A stretch of DNA of 64,000 bases from Strigamia acuminata (Eukaryota; Arthropoda; Chilopoda; Geophilomorpha; Linotaeniidae), in the NCBI GenBank assembly GCA_949358305.1, contig OX442318.1:4760501-4824500 (forward strand). The letters run 5' to 3'. Numbering within the stretch: position 1 is the first letter of the stretch; every line of letters begins with the position of its first letter. A program made the translations under genes and the position numbers. Under the pieces are notes generated by a model that saw only the letters and a list, made by a program, of their open reading frames with translations, had not been told where the DNA came from and did not search any database. Below, one piece after another: positions 10,546 through 23,461 of the stretch.

Positions 10546-11634
10546 TTTTTTTAAGCAAAAATTATAATAATGGACTAAAAGTTTAATTTTTCCTAGAAAT
10601 TTTTTTTTTGAAACAAAAAAAATATCTATTAGCAAATATGTTTCTTTTTTATATACAGTAAAACACACAACTACAGTATAATAATCCACCATCAATTTAA
10701 TTCACTTCAAAATTATAATTATAATTATTATAAAAAGAAAAAAAAAAGCACTAACTGAACAAATGAATAACATCCATTAGAACATTAAAAATAACGTCTC
10801 TAATTACACAAAAGACACAAAAAAAGCATTTAAACCTAAAAAAAAAATTCTGCAAATGCAAAGCAAGAATAGAAAGAAGAAAACGCAGTTAGAAAAATGC
10901 ACAAGGTAATTAAAAACACATTTTGCGAGCTAGTGTATAGGTGAGGATGAAGCGAGCAAATGTCATCATGCTAATTTACTCCAATGTCACAAAAGAGCCT
11001 CGAGTGATGAAATCTGTACGTGCACAATTATTTCCGGAGAAAGCTGATAACAAACTAAGTACAACAGACAGAAAAGACTTCTTGAAAATTTCTCACAAAT
11101 AATTCACTTAACCCCATTTTTTTTTAATTTTCATTATTATTAAGGTAAAAGCATCGTTGCCAACACCTAATTTGCAATGAAATGAGAGTTGAAACATTTT
11201 CATAATCACCAGCAAGGATTATGTATACAAAAAACTAAATTAACGCTGCCGGAGATCGAAAACTTCTGACTGCCGCTAATTGTATAAAATAATGGATTTT
11301 CTTATAGAAACAGAAAAATTGTTTAAAGTGGATTTCAATCGAAGCGTAAGTGCAGATGGATGTCAGATGGTCAGGGGAGAGCCACAAGACACTGGACACT
11401 AAGCTTGTGCGCGTTCACAATAACAAAACACATTATTCTGACAATAACGCATTGCGTTATTTCGCAACAACGTACTAACAGTCTAAACGGTCTAAAAACC
11501 ATCCTCTGCTACCACTTGCAATTTAATTTAATTTAATTTTACGCGACAACCCCCAAAAAAAATTATGAAAAAAAAAATTTAAACATTATACTAGACCAAA
11601 AACAATGGTTTCCGGGTTCCGGCTTAGATATTAT

Positions 11635-11745
11635 CAATATGACCTTGAAGCGCAGTTTCAAGGTCAATCATATGTAACTTTGTAACCAAAAAAGATAGAG
11701 AAAAATTTTCAATTACAAAGTTGTAGACCACCATCAAGTTAGTCT
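11635..11745. repeat. R1 dispersed repeat, second copy
   Basis: Shares TGACCTTGA at 11640-11648, TCAAGGTCA at 11658-11666 and CAATTACAAAGTTGTAGACC with the other R1 copies. The spacing of the two sites equals that in the 5.5-kb copy. Confidence 0.7.
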
Positions 11746-12445
11746 AAAAACAATCATTTCATTTAAACTAATTCATTAGTTAACCAAAAAATATTAATTA
11801 ATAAAATTGCATTCGAGGAATTCGGGATAGAATTTTAATCACTGTAGATATTTTTGTTCTGTATCCACTTCCAACAGGCCTATTTTGTATGGAATCCTAA
11901 TAAATTTTTGCTTTAAAGTTGAAGTCACATTTTGGAAATGAAAACTATTCAATTTCCAAATCCCAAATCTGAAACCACATTTCAAAACTCATTAAAAAAA
12001 TACTCAATATATTAATCACACTTCATCGCATGACGACTCCAACCCCCCCCTTTTCCGCCAATATCTGTCACAATATTTCCACTCGCTCTATCCAAATGAT
12101 TGATGCGACATCTTGCGGTCCTGATAGTGACACATGCAGCTAATTGTATCGATTTCCCGCTTGATCTCAATTGGTTTCACATCCTTACTTCTACTCACCC
12201 TTAGCCCCCTTTTCCAGTCTCACCAAACATAGCACCAAAAAAAAATACAGTACAACCACAAACTCAAAATTACTTTCCACTCCACTTTTTACCATGAACT
12301 TTAAAACAAACCCCAATCAAATGCCCATCTGTCAGATTACACAATGTAAGAATATGAGAAAGTGTGCAGGAGAAAAATATGAAGAGAAAAGTACGGTAGC
12401 ACCCCATTGACAGAGGCGGATCCAAGGGGGATATCGGGGAAATAA

Positions 12446-12990
12446 AGCAAAAATTCATTTTTGGAGCAAAAATTTATTTTTGGAGCAAAAATTTATTTTT
12501 GGAGCAAAAATTTATTTTTGGAGCAAAAATTCATATTTTGGAGCAAAAATTCATTTTTTGGAGTAAAAATTCATTTTTTAGAGCAAAAATTCATATTTTG
12601 GAGCAAAAATTCATATTTTGGAGCAAAAATTCATTTTTTGGAGCAAAAATTCATTTTTTGGAGCAAAAATTCATTTTTTGGAGCAAAAATTCATTTTTTG
12701 GAGCAAAAATTCATTTTTTGGAGCAAAAATTCATTTTTTGGAGCAAAAATTCATTTTTTGGAGCAAAAATTCATTTTTTGGAGCAAAAATTCATTTTTTG
12801 GAGCAAAAATTCATTTTTTGGAGCAAAAATTCATTTTTTGGAGCAAAAATTCATTTTTTGGACTCAAAATTTTATTTTTTGGACTACAAATTTCATTTTT
12901 TAGACTACAAATTTCATTTTTTGGACTACAAATTTCATTTTTTGGACTACAAATTTTATTTTTTGAACTACAAATTTCATTTTTTGGACC
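12446..12990. repeat. 20-bp minisatellite, at least 12 identical units
   Basis: The unit GAGCAAAAATTCATTTTTTG repeats without change from 12621 to 12860 (12 units). It is preceded by 19-20 bp variants (TTTATTTTTG, TCATATTTTG) and followed by 21-bp variants with GACTACAAATTTC. Because 20 is not a multiple of 3 and the unit lacks stops on the plus strand, all three frames stay open with periodic peptides; these are artefacts, not genes. Confidence 0.95.
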
Positions 12991-13914
12991 ATAAACAGTT
13001 TAAACAAAAACTTTAAACACATGTCATAATTTTGAATCCAAAACATCCGATTTTTGTGTATGAAAAATTGAAGCATTATGACCACACCCTTGAAGGTTTT
13101 CAAGATCCGCACCTGCCTATCGCTATCCGTCCAAAAAGAAAAAATCTCAAAATTAACTTCTTTTTTTCTTTCTTCCTTGCTCACTTCATCTATTTTAACT
13201 TGTTCTTCACCTTCAAAAATATCATTTTTCCTTTTTCTTGACAGGTGGGGAATAAAATTGGACACTGTATAAAACCCAAAGAGAAAGAAAGTGCAGTGAT
13301 AGATTGATCATGTCAGGAAAATGACGATGGATTAGGTGTGTCTGGAGAGGAAAGGGAAGAAAGAGATAGCAAGTGAATGTGCAAGGATGCATGCGAGGAG
13401 TTTTCATCCGTGAAAATGGAGATTAGCTCCGACAATCCATTCCACTTTGGACCTTGACTCCAACAAAACATTCACTTTTGCTGCAACTTATGGCCTAATA
13501 AAACGTCTCTATTTCAAGGCACTGCCATCACTGCAAATACTTTACTTACAAATTACTGCAAGAGACTATCAAGCTGCTTGACTCAAGAATTGACTCTTTC
13601 TTGCAAATTCAATTGTGGAATGTCTTATTGGACAAGTTCTTGGCACAGTTAAAACGGAACAGCTATTTTGGATGGTGACAAGAGAAATTTTTTTTTTTCA
13701 TGCAGCGTACAAACATTAAACTGAGAATTCACAAAAGAAATGTAATAATACGCACAAAATATTAATAAAACCCATTCTAGCAACTTCGCAGTTGCAACAG
13801 TATTTCCATAGCGTAACTTTTTATACTCCCAGTGCTCATTACCAGGCTTCTTTCAAACGCATTTCAATATTACAGAAAACTGGTTCACGACAAGCACCCT
13901 TCTGCAAACTCTAA

Positions 13915-14456
13915 ACCTATGTTCACACTTGTGTTCACACTAGGGGCGACGCAAGAAGGGCACGTGTGAACAAAGCTGAAACAATTGATGTTGCATCTGG
14001 CCAATCAGATGGTTTCAATGAAACCTGGAATTGGATCTAGGTCTAGAACTAGTTTCAGAATCAGAAAATGGCGGCCTATTTCCATATGGCAAAGTCTGGC
14101 CAACCAGACGTGAATCGACGAGAGTTGGGTCAATCGTGATTGGTTAGCCGCAAGACCTTTCCTTGCGTTGTGTCGCTTACTTCAACTTGGAGTTAAAGCA
14201 GGAATTGGCGTCAACGTCAAAAATTTCTGGACACAAGCAGCTTGCGTTGCGTCTAGTGCAGGGATTGGCAACCTGCGGCTCTTTCGATACCATAATATAA
14301 TACCATAATATTGAAACAAAAATGTTAGTTGCTCTTTAAAAACTGGGAAATTTTGTAAATTGTAACTTTTGGCTCTTCCGTCTCAAAAGGTTGGCTCTTA
14401 CGTTTCAAAAGGTTGCCGACCCCTGGTCTAGTGTGAACACAAGTGTGAACCTAGCT
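13915..14456. mobile_element. PIF/Harbinger-like MITE interrupted by a hAT MITE
   Basis: TAA flanks both ends (13912-13914 and 14457-14459). Inverted repeats contain GTTCACACTTGTGTTCACAC on the left and GTGTGAACACAAGTGTGAAC on the right. A hAT-like element sits inside at 14259-14425. Confidence 0.85.
14259..14425. mobile_element. hAT-like MITE with perfect 8-bp target duplication
   Basis: Begins CAGGGATTGGCAACC and ends GGTTGCCGACCCCTG. Both sides carry GTCTAGTG (14251-14258 and 14426-14433), a perfect 8-bp duplication typical of hAT transposition. The interior carries repeated TTGGCTCTT-type phrases. Confidence 0.92.
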
Positions 14457-15672
14457 TAACACTGACTATTGCAATATATCAACCACGACTGCGTGTTCAA
14501 TTCAAATTAATATAGCTTTCCGGTTTTTCCAGATAAAACAGCTTTTACTGTATTAGTATGTAACTGTGTAGGGTAGATTGTAATTTTAAACAAAATAAAC
14601 AGTTTGCCCTCATGTTTTCTTAATCGTCTTTCTCTTTCGCTCACCGATTGATCAGAGCCTAAGCGGCTATTGGCTCTGCGTAAACTGTTCCTGAGGTGTG
14701 TTCAATGAAAAGGCCAATTTTTCACAAGACCAATAAGGAGTATGTCAACTTAAAATTCTATTGACAGTTAGAACTGAAATAGTCCTAAACTGATCTCAGA
14801 AAGGAAAGAGAATAAAGGAGTGCCCCCTGAAGGGACTCACAAACTGAGAGTCCAAGACCAAAAAGTCATAGACAGAAAAAGAGATTTTTTCTGTACACTA
14901 ATCCAAGGTTTTCATGACAACAAGAGAAGCAACAAAGAAAGAAAACTCCTAACAAAGATCATCAATAAACAATAGAAAGAATGGAATAATCTTGGAGCTT
15001 TAACACACTGTGTGATCTTTAAATCTCCTTCAGCTGGAAAATAAAGGAAAATATCCCTTTGAACAATCTAAGGAAATTTTTTTTATCAAATCAATCAATA
15101 AGCACAGCAAGACTCACTTTTTTGCATCTCCTTGCGGGAAAAAACAAACTTAGTCCTGGAAAGTACCTCATCCCAGAAGTGCATTACTAATTTATTACCC
15201 ATCAATAAATTGTGCACTTTATCTTCCTCATTCTCTATCAGCCTTCTCCTGTGAACTTCTTCCTTTTCCGTATCTGCATCTCTGCACTTAAAACCAATGT
15301 GTATACTGCACCCGTTGGAGAATCCATATATCAACATTTCCCCGAAGACTTTTACAACATCCATTTTATTTGGATAGCAACTGGACTTAAATCTCCATTT
15401 CCTCTATATTTTCTCTATCAATCATTGTGGAAAATTGCACATTTCCAAAGACTAAAAGCTACACTGTGGCAACTATAACGTATAAAAATAGACGGCCGGA
15501 TTCTTCCATTTGGGTTACTATTATAAAAATTAAGTCTAGTTCCCGGCATTAAATTTATTGAAAATTTTAAGTTTATTTTAATCCTTAATGGTTAATAATT
15601 TATTGTAGAGCTATTTTAGCAAGCGTTAAACAGCCATTTTGAAAATGAGCTTTAACATTTTTATATGGACAT

Positions 15673-15735
15673 CTATACTCTGTCCCGATACAACGTTGTC
15701 CTATTTCCCAATTGGTTGAGCCAAATTACGCCTAA
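15673..15735. mobile_element. Solitary terminus of the ATACTCTGTCCCG MITE
   Basis: Matches the left end of the 34.2-kb element (ATACTCTGTCCCGATACAAC) and continues with TTGGTTGAGCC and ACTGTGGACC, as in its right arm. It looks like an internally deleted element or one arm. Confidence 0.65.
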
Positions 15736-18228
15736 CTGTGGACCAGAGATGTGCATTGGCATAAAAACCGTACCCGTTACCCGCCCGTTACCCGTCTCCA
15801 AAAAAAATTCTCTCCCCGTAAAGTAAGTATGAAATTTGAGGCAGTGATCATGGCTGTAAACTAAAATTCAAAACATATCACGATATTACCCTTAAGAAGT
15901 TCTATTTCAAATGCGCATCACTTTGATTTTAATAAAGATTGATTTGAATGACAAATACAATACACTTTTACCGGTCATCTCGCGGGGCTTGACTCCGCCG
16001 TACATCACACTCCACAGCAAAGCCCAACTTTAAAACAAAAAAACTTTTAAAAACATCATTCTGAATGCAGCCAGGGAAGAAAAGAGAAAGTTGAATAGTT
16101 ATTTAGCTTTATTACGTCACAATAAATGTGTTTTATTTCAAGTCATTCTTATTCCACTGAGTAAAAAAAGGGAAAGAAAGAATGGGACATGTTGTATTTA
16201 TTCATGAAGAAAAGTAGTAAAAAAAAAAGAAAAAAAGAAGAATGGAAATAGTACTGCTCATCCAACAAACTCCTGCACTTTTTGCTCCCATGTCTTTTAT
16301 GTCAATCAAACTGGCAATATGCCAGATGCAGCAACAATGGGCTTTAAGCAAAAAAAACATAACAGTAAAAGAAAATAATAAAAATGTTAAATCAATTGCT
16401 TAAGCATCTTTTTGATTGCAACTAGTAAAATTTTAAATTGTTGACTTCTTAGTTCTAGTTTTTGATTGTTTAACTTTTAAATTTCTAAACACCAACACAA
16501 AACAATTGCTCGTATTTGCCTAGAATTTTCTTTGATGATTTATTAAGGCTGTGCTACTATTGTTGACTTTAAGCTTCAGTTATTATTTACCTTTATTTCC
16601 AACATGATAATTAAAATCTAATAATTGAATAATACATTAACACATTAAAATAACAATATTAAAAGCAATTTAAATGATTTAAAATCAAACAAACTCACAA
16701 ACTTATCCGATCGGCAAAATCTAATATTTATCAAACCACCAAATTTCTTGACATAAATTAATTATTTGTGATTGATTAGAGATTTGAATGGATTATAATG
16801 TCAAAAATCATTCATTCAAATGTTGTACCCATTGATTTCCTATACATTAGTATCACAGCACTACCCAGACAATAATCACAGTTCCCCCCAATTCTTTAAT
16901 GTCCAAATGGTACAACTTAAAGAGTTCAGAGCTCTTTCCACCAAAAGAGCTGAAATTACTACAGGCTTTTGTGTCAAAGGACAACCTTGGACAAAAGCCA
17001 ATCTTGGCTAATGGGAGACTTTTATCCGCGAAGGAAACCATAAAGAATGACTAAAGGACATGCTAAGTAATATTAAGTCAAATTGATACAAGATTTATGT
17101 GCATTTTCATCCACTCCTCCACACAATACATGCTAAACATAAATTAAAAACAGAATTTGGAAGTTGCCATAGAAACAAAACCCTTAGCAACAAGGTAAAT
17201 AAAAGAGTTGTTAGTTGAAGAGATGTACCCAAATGAGATTTGGACCTTAACTTTATGATTTGCCCTTTTTAAAGTGTGAATCCAGATAGTGAATTTTTCA
17301 ATAGGAATCAGCTGGGAGTATTCTGAATGACAATTTGCACATAAGATTTTTTTTCACTCAACAATCCCCCCAGAGCTTTTGCCAATGCATGAGATGGATA
17401 CATCACTTCAATTTTCCTCATGTCACAAAAAAATTAAGTGCTTCTGTGAACCTTTTTTCTTCTCCTTTGGTTTTCTTGGCTTCTAGTCTTCCAAACTTTA
17501 ACATTTTTTTCCCCTCATGTTTTTTAACTTATCCATTAAAATGGGTTTGCACGACCGGTCCTTCTCACTTGACCGATAGAGATTTTATTTAACAACTCAC
17601 TTAGGCAGACAATTTCATTAAATTTTTCTCCTGTTATGTTGTAATTAAAACTTAAATATTTGAAAGGATAAGCCTGAAGGTGGAATCTCATTCAAACAAA
17701 TATTCTCCACTAGGTAACTGACCATAAGTAATTGGCACCCAAGGTCATTTCTGAAACTCTGAATCCCAAACCACTAAACAAACAGCAATAAAACTTTGTG
17801 ATTTTCTAAAATATCAACATTTTTAAGAGCAAGCATGTCAAGAATGAAAAGTATTGCATACATTCTCATTTCCTCTCATTCATGAAAACTGCCTGCTTTG
17901 TCCCAAGGCTATAGGAAGTAAAAATAAGAAATAATATGCGTTTATGGAAGTCGCCTGATACTTCTTTTCCTTCAGGTCTCCTGGGGTTAGGACCTTTGGG
18001 ATCCCAGGCATGTCCAACAAAAGAAGCCTTAGCTATCCATGCCGTGCCAATAGATATTGGTGAATCATCATAAGCTTAATAAATACAGAGGGTGAATACT
18101 CAAATACAAAACTGCAATTTTTAATCTATTTCCTTTAATACACGTTAGTGAATTGCCTTAGTTTGTCCAATGTGTCTCCCATGGAGTGCACTAACAGCCC
18201 TGCATCTTGTTTCCAAGACTGGTGAAGC

Positions 18229-18371
18229 CAATGGTAGTTTTAAGGGTAAGTAGGCCTAGGGCCTTGTGATTATAGGGGCCTTGCAGACAATGGGACAAGG
18301 GGTATGTGGGGCCTTGCACCTCACATTTGTCCAAATATGCCTAGGGCCTCACAAATGCTAAAACCGCCATT
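18229..18371. mobile_element. Short TIR element (CAATGG ... CCATTG)
   Basis: CCAATGGTAGTTTTAAGG at the left and CTAAAACCGCCATTG at the right are inverted repeats, each followed inward by TAGGCCTAGGGCC or GCCTAGGGCC. About 140 bp; family not recognised. Confidence 0.65.
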
Positions 18372-19029
18372 GAATGAATGTTACAGCATCTCAAAATTTC
18401 CTCTTGCCCCAACACTCTCCTCAGCTCCACTTTCGCCTTTTATGGACAGTTTTATTCTTGGTTTTATCATTTCAGCTATAAAAGAAATAAGTGTGGAGTA
18501 TGCAATATTCTTGTTGGAAGTACACATTTGAGGAGTTACTGTGAGTGTTTTGTACACATTTTCTGTGGAAAATCAGTTTGCGAAGAAGACTATGTTCAGT
18601 AAGTTGGATATGATTTTGCTCTGTGACAAAGAAATTGTAGTGCTGGTGCAAATTTTTCAATTGTCTTTAACTTATACTCTGGATTGGTCTATTGAAAATA
18701 AGCAGGAAGCCGTTAGATTAAATTAGAAAACACAGAATACCGAATACCGTATTTTACCGATTAAGAGTCGCACTAGAATTGTAGCCGCTCTAAAATAGTA
18801 GCTGCGGCTGAGACACCAAGAATACCGTATTTTTGCAAAAGTTTGGCCACAACCAAAATATTAACTGCAGTAATTATTCATGATGCATTATTCATATGGT
18901 AAATTTAAACCTAATTTAATACTTACCACAACTTTTTAAAATTCAAAAAAAATATCATTAATTAACATTATTTAAGATAAAAAAATCCAGTTTGCCCTAA
19001 ATAAAATATGATAAAAAAACTGCACTTAC

Positions 19030-19144
19030 CTCTCTTCAAACTCATGGTTTTCGATCCTTCCCAAGCCGAGAAGAGTCCATTACAAGTGGCATCACCACTC
19101 TGCGCCACTGAGAAGCCGCTGCCATCTTTGTATTTCTCGTATAC
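19030..19144 (-). CDS. Exon F: SGDATCNGLFS exon of the DUF704x gene
   Basis: A 115-nt exon starting in phase 0 behind acceptor TTGACAG and ending one base into a codon before donor GTAAGT. The peptide opens VYEKYKDGSGFSVAQ, continues SGDATCNGLFSAWEGSKTMS and ends LKR plus G. The SGDATCNGLFS phrase and the TM-L-K end match the family. Residues 193-230. The following intron is 10.9 kb. Confidence 0.95.
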
Positions 19145-19643
19145 CTGTCAAAATCAATCGACCAAACATGAGCACATTCCACTCCACTTTAATGTCGTGG
19201 TTTGAAAAGCCGTTCACTCCACTTGTTTACAAAATCGAACAGTGAAACCCGAAACTTAAACTAAGCTGATCGATAGTCGCGCCTACCGATCCAATAAATA
19301 GAATTAAGGTGCTACAGTATGTGCTTCAAGTCCGAGTTGAAAATAAAATTTATAGAAAAATAAATAAACTGTGAATAGAGTGTCGTTGCGGAACTGTGAC
19401 AAAGTAAACAGAATTGTCAGATAATAAACAGCAAATGATTTTATATTAATACAAATATAATAAACGATAACTTCGTCTCCTTTGACACTTTTAACTGTTA
19501 TTCTGAAAAACCAATTAAAAGTGCACGCTTTTTAAGTGTCTGAATTTAAAAAGTCGTTTTACGGTAACTAAGCTTCATGCATTTGTAAAGTATTATAAGT
19601 TACACCAATTCTGTTTTTACACTGTAGATACGTTCCAGAAAAA

Positions 19644-20165
19644 CACTAAGCGCATTCAATAACTTTTCGTCTAAATTTTCGTCTCCACGAAATGTTTTGT
19701 TTCTGACTGCATTCGTTTATTTGGGAAATAAACGATTGTGTAACTGCCAAACGTGATCTGGGATTTCAGATCAAGTTCTAGGTCATATCCCCGCTGCAAG
19801 TTGCATACGGGTATTTTTTCTCGAGATTTTGCTTCCCTCGCTTTTTTCTATTGTTTCCAGCCCAAATAATAGCCATAGTGATGATTATTATTGTTGTTTA
19901 CTCTAAACAAACAATAACTGCTTCAACATTGTACTTACGATCGAGATGGTTGCGACCGATCTATCGGAAATCCAAGATGGCTGCCAACAATACCCGATTT
20001 GCACGAGTTTTCTCGTTACACGAAGATATAAACGACCTATTTAGGTCGTTTATTTTCAGCCCGTTTAAACCCATTTAAACGAGCTTTTAAACGAGAATCT
20101 CGTTTAAAAGTTCGTGCAAACGGGTTTAATCGATCGTTTATGAGTTATTGAATGCTCCTACTGTG
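19644..20165. mobile_element. TIR element with internal palindromes (GCATTCAATAACT ends)
   Basis: CACTAAGCGCATTCAATAAC at the left is inverted at the right as GAGTTATTGAATGCTCC. Inside are two hairpins: TAAACGACCTA with its inverse (20029-20052, loop TT) and CTTTTAAACGAGA with its inverse (20084-20110, 1-nt centre). A shorter copy in opposite orientation lies at 27963-28170. Confidence 0.8.
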
Positions 20166-20469
20166 TATAGAAAAACCGCACAAAAAAAGACAAACAAGGG
20201 GAAATCCCAAAATATTTCCACGACAACAGAGAAATTCCCCAAATGTTTTGTAGAAAATTAATGAAAATATTTTTCCTTAAAAATTAAATCTAATTTTAAA
20301 AGGACAATTTTTTTAACCGTCTTAAATGAAAAGAAATGTTGTAATAGCGGAATTGAATTTATTTTTCTAGACCGTGGTAAATTAAAATCGTCTAAAAACA
20401 GAATTGGTTGTATTTTGCATTTTTGGCGCTTAGCAATAGCATAGTCATGAGCGGTTAGACCCCTGAACA

Positions 20470-20697
20470 GTGCTAGGCCATGTCAGGTACTATCTGTGGG
20501 ACGAATTTCTTGAGGACACAACCTTGCATTCACACCAAGGTCTACCGGAAAGTCAATTGGAGGCGGGTAGCATAGAAACATACAAGGATGAGAAACATCT
20601 GAGAATACGAGATTCCCAACAAGTTACGCATCCCGTGCCAACAGCAGCTCGCCCCCCCCATACAAGTCACAATGCTCCAGATTTCAATGAAATGTGA
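20470..20697 (+). other. Unassigned 75-codon open frame, protein-like
   Basis: The stretch is GC-richer than its neighbours and has a balanced amino-acid composition, including YYLWDEFLEDTTLHS and EKHLRIRDSQQVTH. The phrase EFLEDTTLH resembles, weakly, the N-terminal F-x-E-x-T-T-L-H-G motif of DEG/ENaC channels, but nothing after it does. There are no convincing splice sites, and it lies antisense to the intron of the main gene. It could be a decayed retrocopy or chance. Confidence 0.2.
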
Positions 20698-21601
20698 TCA
20701 GCATTTAGCATTTAGCATTTAGCTTGATACTAATAATTAAATTTTTTGCACACGAAAACACAAGTCTAAAATTTGTTTATCGCACATAAGTGAATAGTCA
20801 TTTTCCTGTTATTATTTCTAAAAATTATGTATTTGATATTTGATTAAAAAGTTGTGCGTTGAAGTTGAAGCATTGATCGCTCCACATTGTCAAATTCACA
20901 GTGTGGCATGCTTCAGCATGTACTACATCCATCGCTACCTTCTCTTCGTCGCCATAACTTACTCGTGCATTGTCCTTGTGGTACTAAACAAGACTTCTGG
21001 TGTTTCAGATAAGATATGACCCCGTTTTAAATTCTGCGAGCGATGCCAAGACCGCTCTACATTTGCCGCTTGATACTTTTATCGTTCTTCACGTTTGACT
21101 TTTTCCATTTTGTTTCTGTCATGCACCCTATAGCCTTCCGTACATTGGAACTCGACACTAGTAAAGATGTTACCTTAGATAACATTGGAACAAATCGATT
21201 GGTTGGAGATTGAAAAGCAACTTTATACTCCAGTAGACAGAAAGACAAGATTAACTTTGTTATTGAAAATCCGTCACCTTAGATCCAAGTACAGTGCGAT
21301 ATCATACCGAATGTACGGTTGAAAAAAGACCAATCGGCCCGCAATCCCAAGATGTCCTGAGCCAGAAGTCTCATGTACCGCCTACTAGGCTCTGACGCCT
21401 GGATGCCATGCACCCATTGCACCCCTGCCTAAGACACCCCTATACCAGGAGTTCCCAAACTTTTTAGCACCGCGACCCATTTTTAAGCAAGGCGATCTTC
21501 CGCGCCCCACTTCATCTACTGATGCATTAAATTTTTCAAAAATGAACTACTAAAAAGAAAAAATAGAAATTTTCCACAATTTTCCATAAGTTTGCAAAAA
21601 A

Positions 21602-21672
21602 GGGGCAGCTAGGCCTTGTTGCCGCCCCTAGGCCTTGCTGCCGCCCCTAGGCCTTGCTGTCGCCCTAGGTGC
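21602..21672. repeat. GC-rich tandem repeat, three units
   Basis: Three near-identical copies of GCCCCTAGGCCTTGCTGCC (about 21 bp), following a decayed hAT-like left end (CCAGGAGTTCCCAAACTTTT at about 21440). Confidence 0.75.
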
Positions 21673-23018
21673 CATGCATTCCTTGTACCCCTGCTTAAGA
21701 TGATGCCCCTGGGTTTACACAAACATGCGTGTTTATCGCACATAAAATCCCACGAATAGAAGTTATGTGCAGTTATGTCGTTTGGAGGTGCGGCGTGCAC
21801 CTTCAAAGCACTTTCCACCGGTTGCAGATGTGATAAAAAGACTTAAGGCACACCCAGGGACTAATTAGCACTTAATTACACCATTTTTAAGTGTATGGAT
21901 TAATATGTTACAAGCATATTCCACTGGAATGAAAAACCCTAGTTATAAGCTCATAGCTTGCCCACAATTGTCTGAAGCGCTTGAATTATTTTCCATTGAA
22001 TTAGCAACTTTTCCCCTTCCCATCTAATTTGCTAAGCATTTTATGCACATTGTTGTTTTTGGTGCTATTGCAGAATGCATTTAACTTAATGGTGCATGTT
22101 GAGTCGACAATAATTCTCTCATTTTAACAGGGATTTGTTTGTTAATTCTTTACCAGTTACCACTCTAAGCTGCACTAAACCATCACGCGCCTCTGCATTT
22201 CTATCTGTGCGAAGGAAACGCATTGGCGCCCTTCCCCTTAACCCCCTTTTGAATTCGCGCACGCTCTTTTCAGTTATTGCTAGTAAAATAATAAAGGGAT
22301 GAAATTTTGGGATCGACCGTTAAAGAGAAAACGCCTGTGCGGTTGCAAATTAATCCTCCACTCGCATCCACCCTTTTTCCCTTTCCGCTCGGCAGTCCCA
22401 TAGCGCTTAGTAGTTTTCATATTAAAACTATAAGGGGGGGGTCTTAAGGTGTTACTACTGCATTATTATTTTCTTTTAATTACAAAACTTAAAGTTGTGC
22501 TCTTGCGCCTTGATCTCGGGTTGAATAAATTGACCAAATGAAACAAGTAGAATTGTATTTTCGGGTTGTATTTTTGGATTTGTCGCGGATTTTTGAATCA
22601 ATGTCGATTTTTTTTTTTTTTTACCGGTTGTGATGTGCGATTTGCCATACTTTGTGAGTGTTAGCTGCACGTGTATGTGCGTATGTTGTAGGTCACACAT
22701 GCTTGATGTACGTGCATCCATGCATGCTGGGCGAACGACCGTATTTACTGCGGTTTTCATGTTTCCGTATGTAGTGTTTTGTATATTTTGCGGAAGCATT
22801 TGTGGGGAAATATTTAATGAAAACAGGTCGATGAAAGCATAGGGATAAGAAAGTACACAAATTAGTGAAAATTCAATATCGGTCAATATTTATTTCCTGA
22901 TAACTTGTTTATTCGCCAATATTTATTGCCGATTATTCCCATAGGTTCACAAATCTATTTTACAATATATTGCTTTTCACTTAATGCATTCCAGAATGTA
23001 TAGCAAAAAAAAATTATT

Positions 23019-23461
23019 AGAGAGTTTGCGGGATACATTTTCCCCTTATTTTGTGCCACGTTACACTATTTTAGTGCCATATCGTAAGGGAAAAATCTTT
23101 AGTGTATCGTTTTCAACACTAAATTAAAATATAGCGCAGCCAATCAGAATTGAGAACACTATATTGTTAGCTCTGCCCATTGCAAATGGCGATTATTTTG
23201 TTGTCCCGATCAAACACATCACAGTCATAGGTACGTAGAATAGGCATAATAATAGAATTTTATGCAGAAGTTTGCACATTTACGCCCCCAAATTGAATTT
23301 TTAGGCCCAAAATTACTAACTGTCAGTAGTTGGCTGAAATCGTGTAGTGATAAGGGAAAAGTGCAGCCCGCAAAAACTTAATTCATCATTTTTCCCTTAC
23401 ACTATTTTTATACCGTATAGTCTTTAACTGTAAGGGAAAAATGCATCCCCGCAAACTCTCT
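23019..23461. mobile_element. TIR element with AGAGAGTTTGCGGG ends and 3-bp flanks
   Basis: The left end AGAGAGTTTGCGGGATACAT is inverted at the right as ATGCATCCCCGCAAACTCTC. ATT flanks both sides (23016-23018 and 23462-23464), suggesting a PIF/Harbinger-like 3-bp duplication. The AAGGGAAAAAT motif occurs repeatedly inside. Confidence 0.8.

Larger units (their letters stand above)
8080..19029. other. Intron between exons F and G
   Basis: Large intron (10.9 kb). Contains a 40-bp-TIR MITE (8401-8797), a pogo-like fragment (about 8805-8925), minisatellites at 10368-10545 and 12446-12990, an R1 repeat (11635-11745), a nested Harbinger/hAT pair (13915-14456), a solitary MITE end (about 15673-15735) and a TIR element at 18229-18371. 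No additional exon recognised; the stretches between are AT-rich. Confidence 0.6.

Noticed and set aside
12461-13016. Three overlapping plus-strand open frames of 132-177 codons with periodic peptides
   Set aside because: They are the three frames of a stop-free 20-bp tandem repeat; such a unit keeps every frame open without selection.
15095-15364. Minus-strand 89-codon frame with charged residues
   Set aside because: No family resemblance and the phase fits no neighbouring exon; AT-rich background frames of this length are common here.
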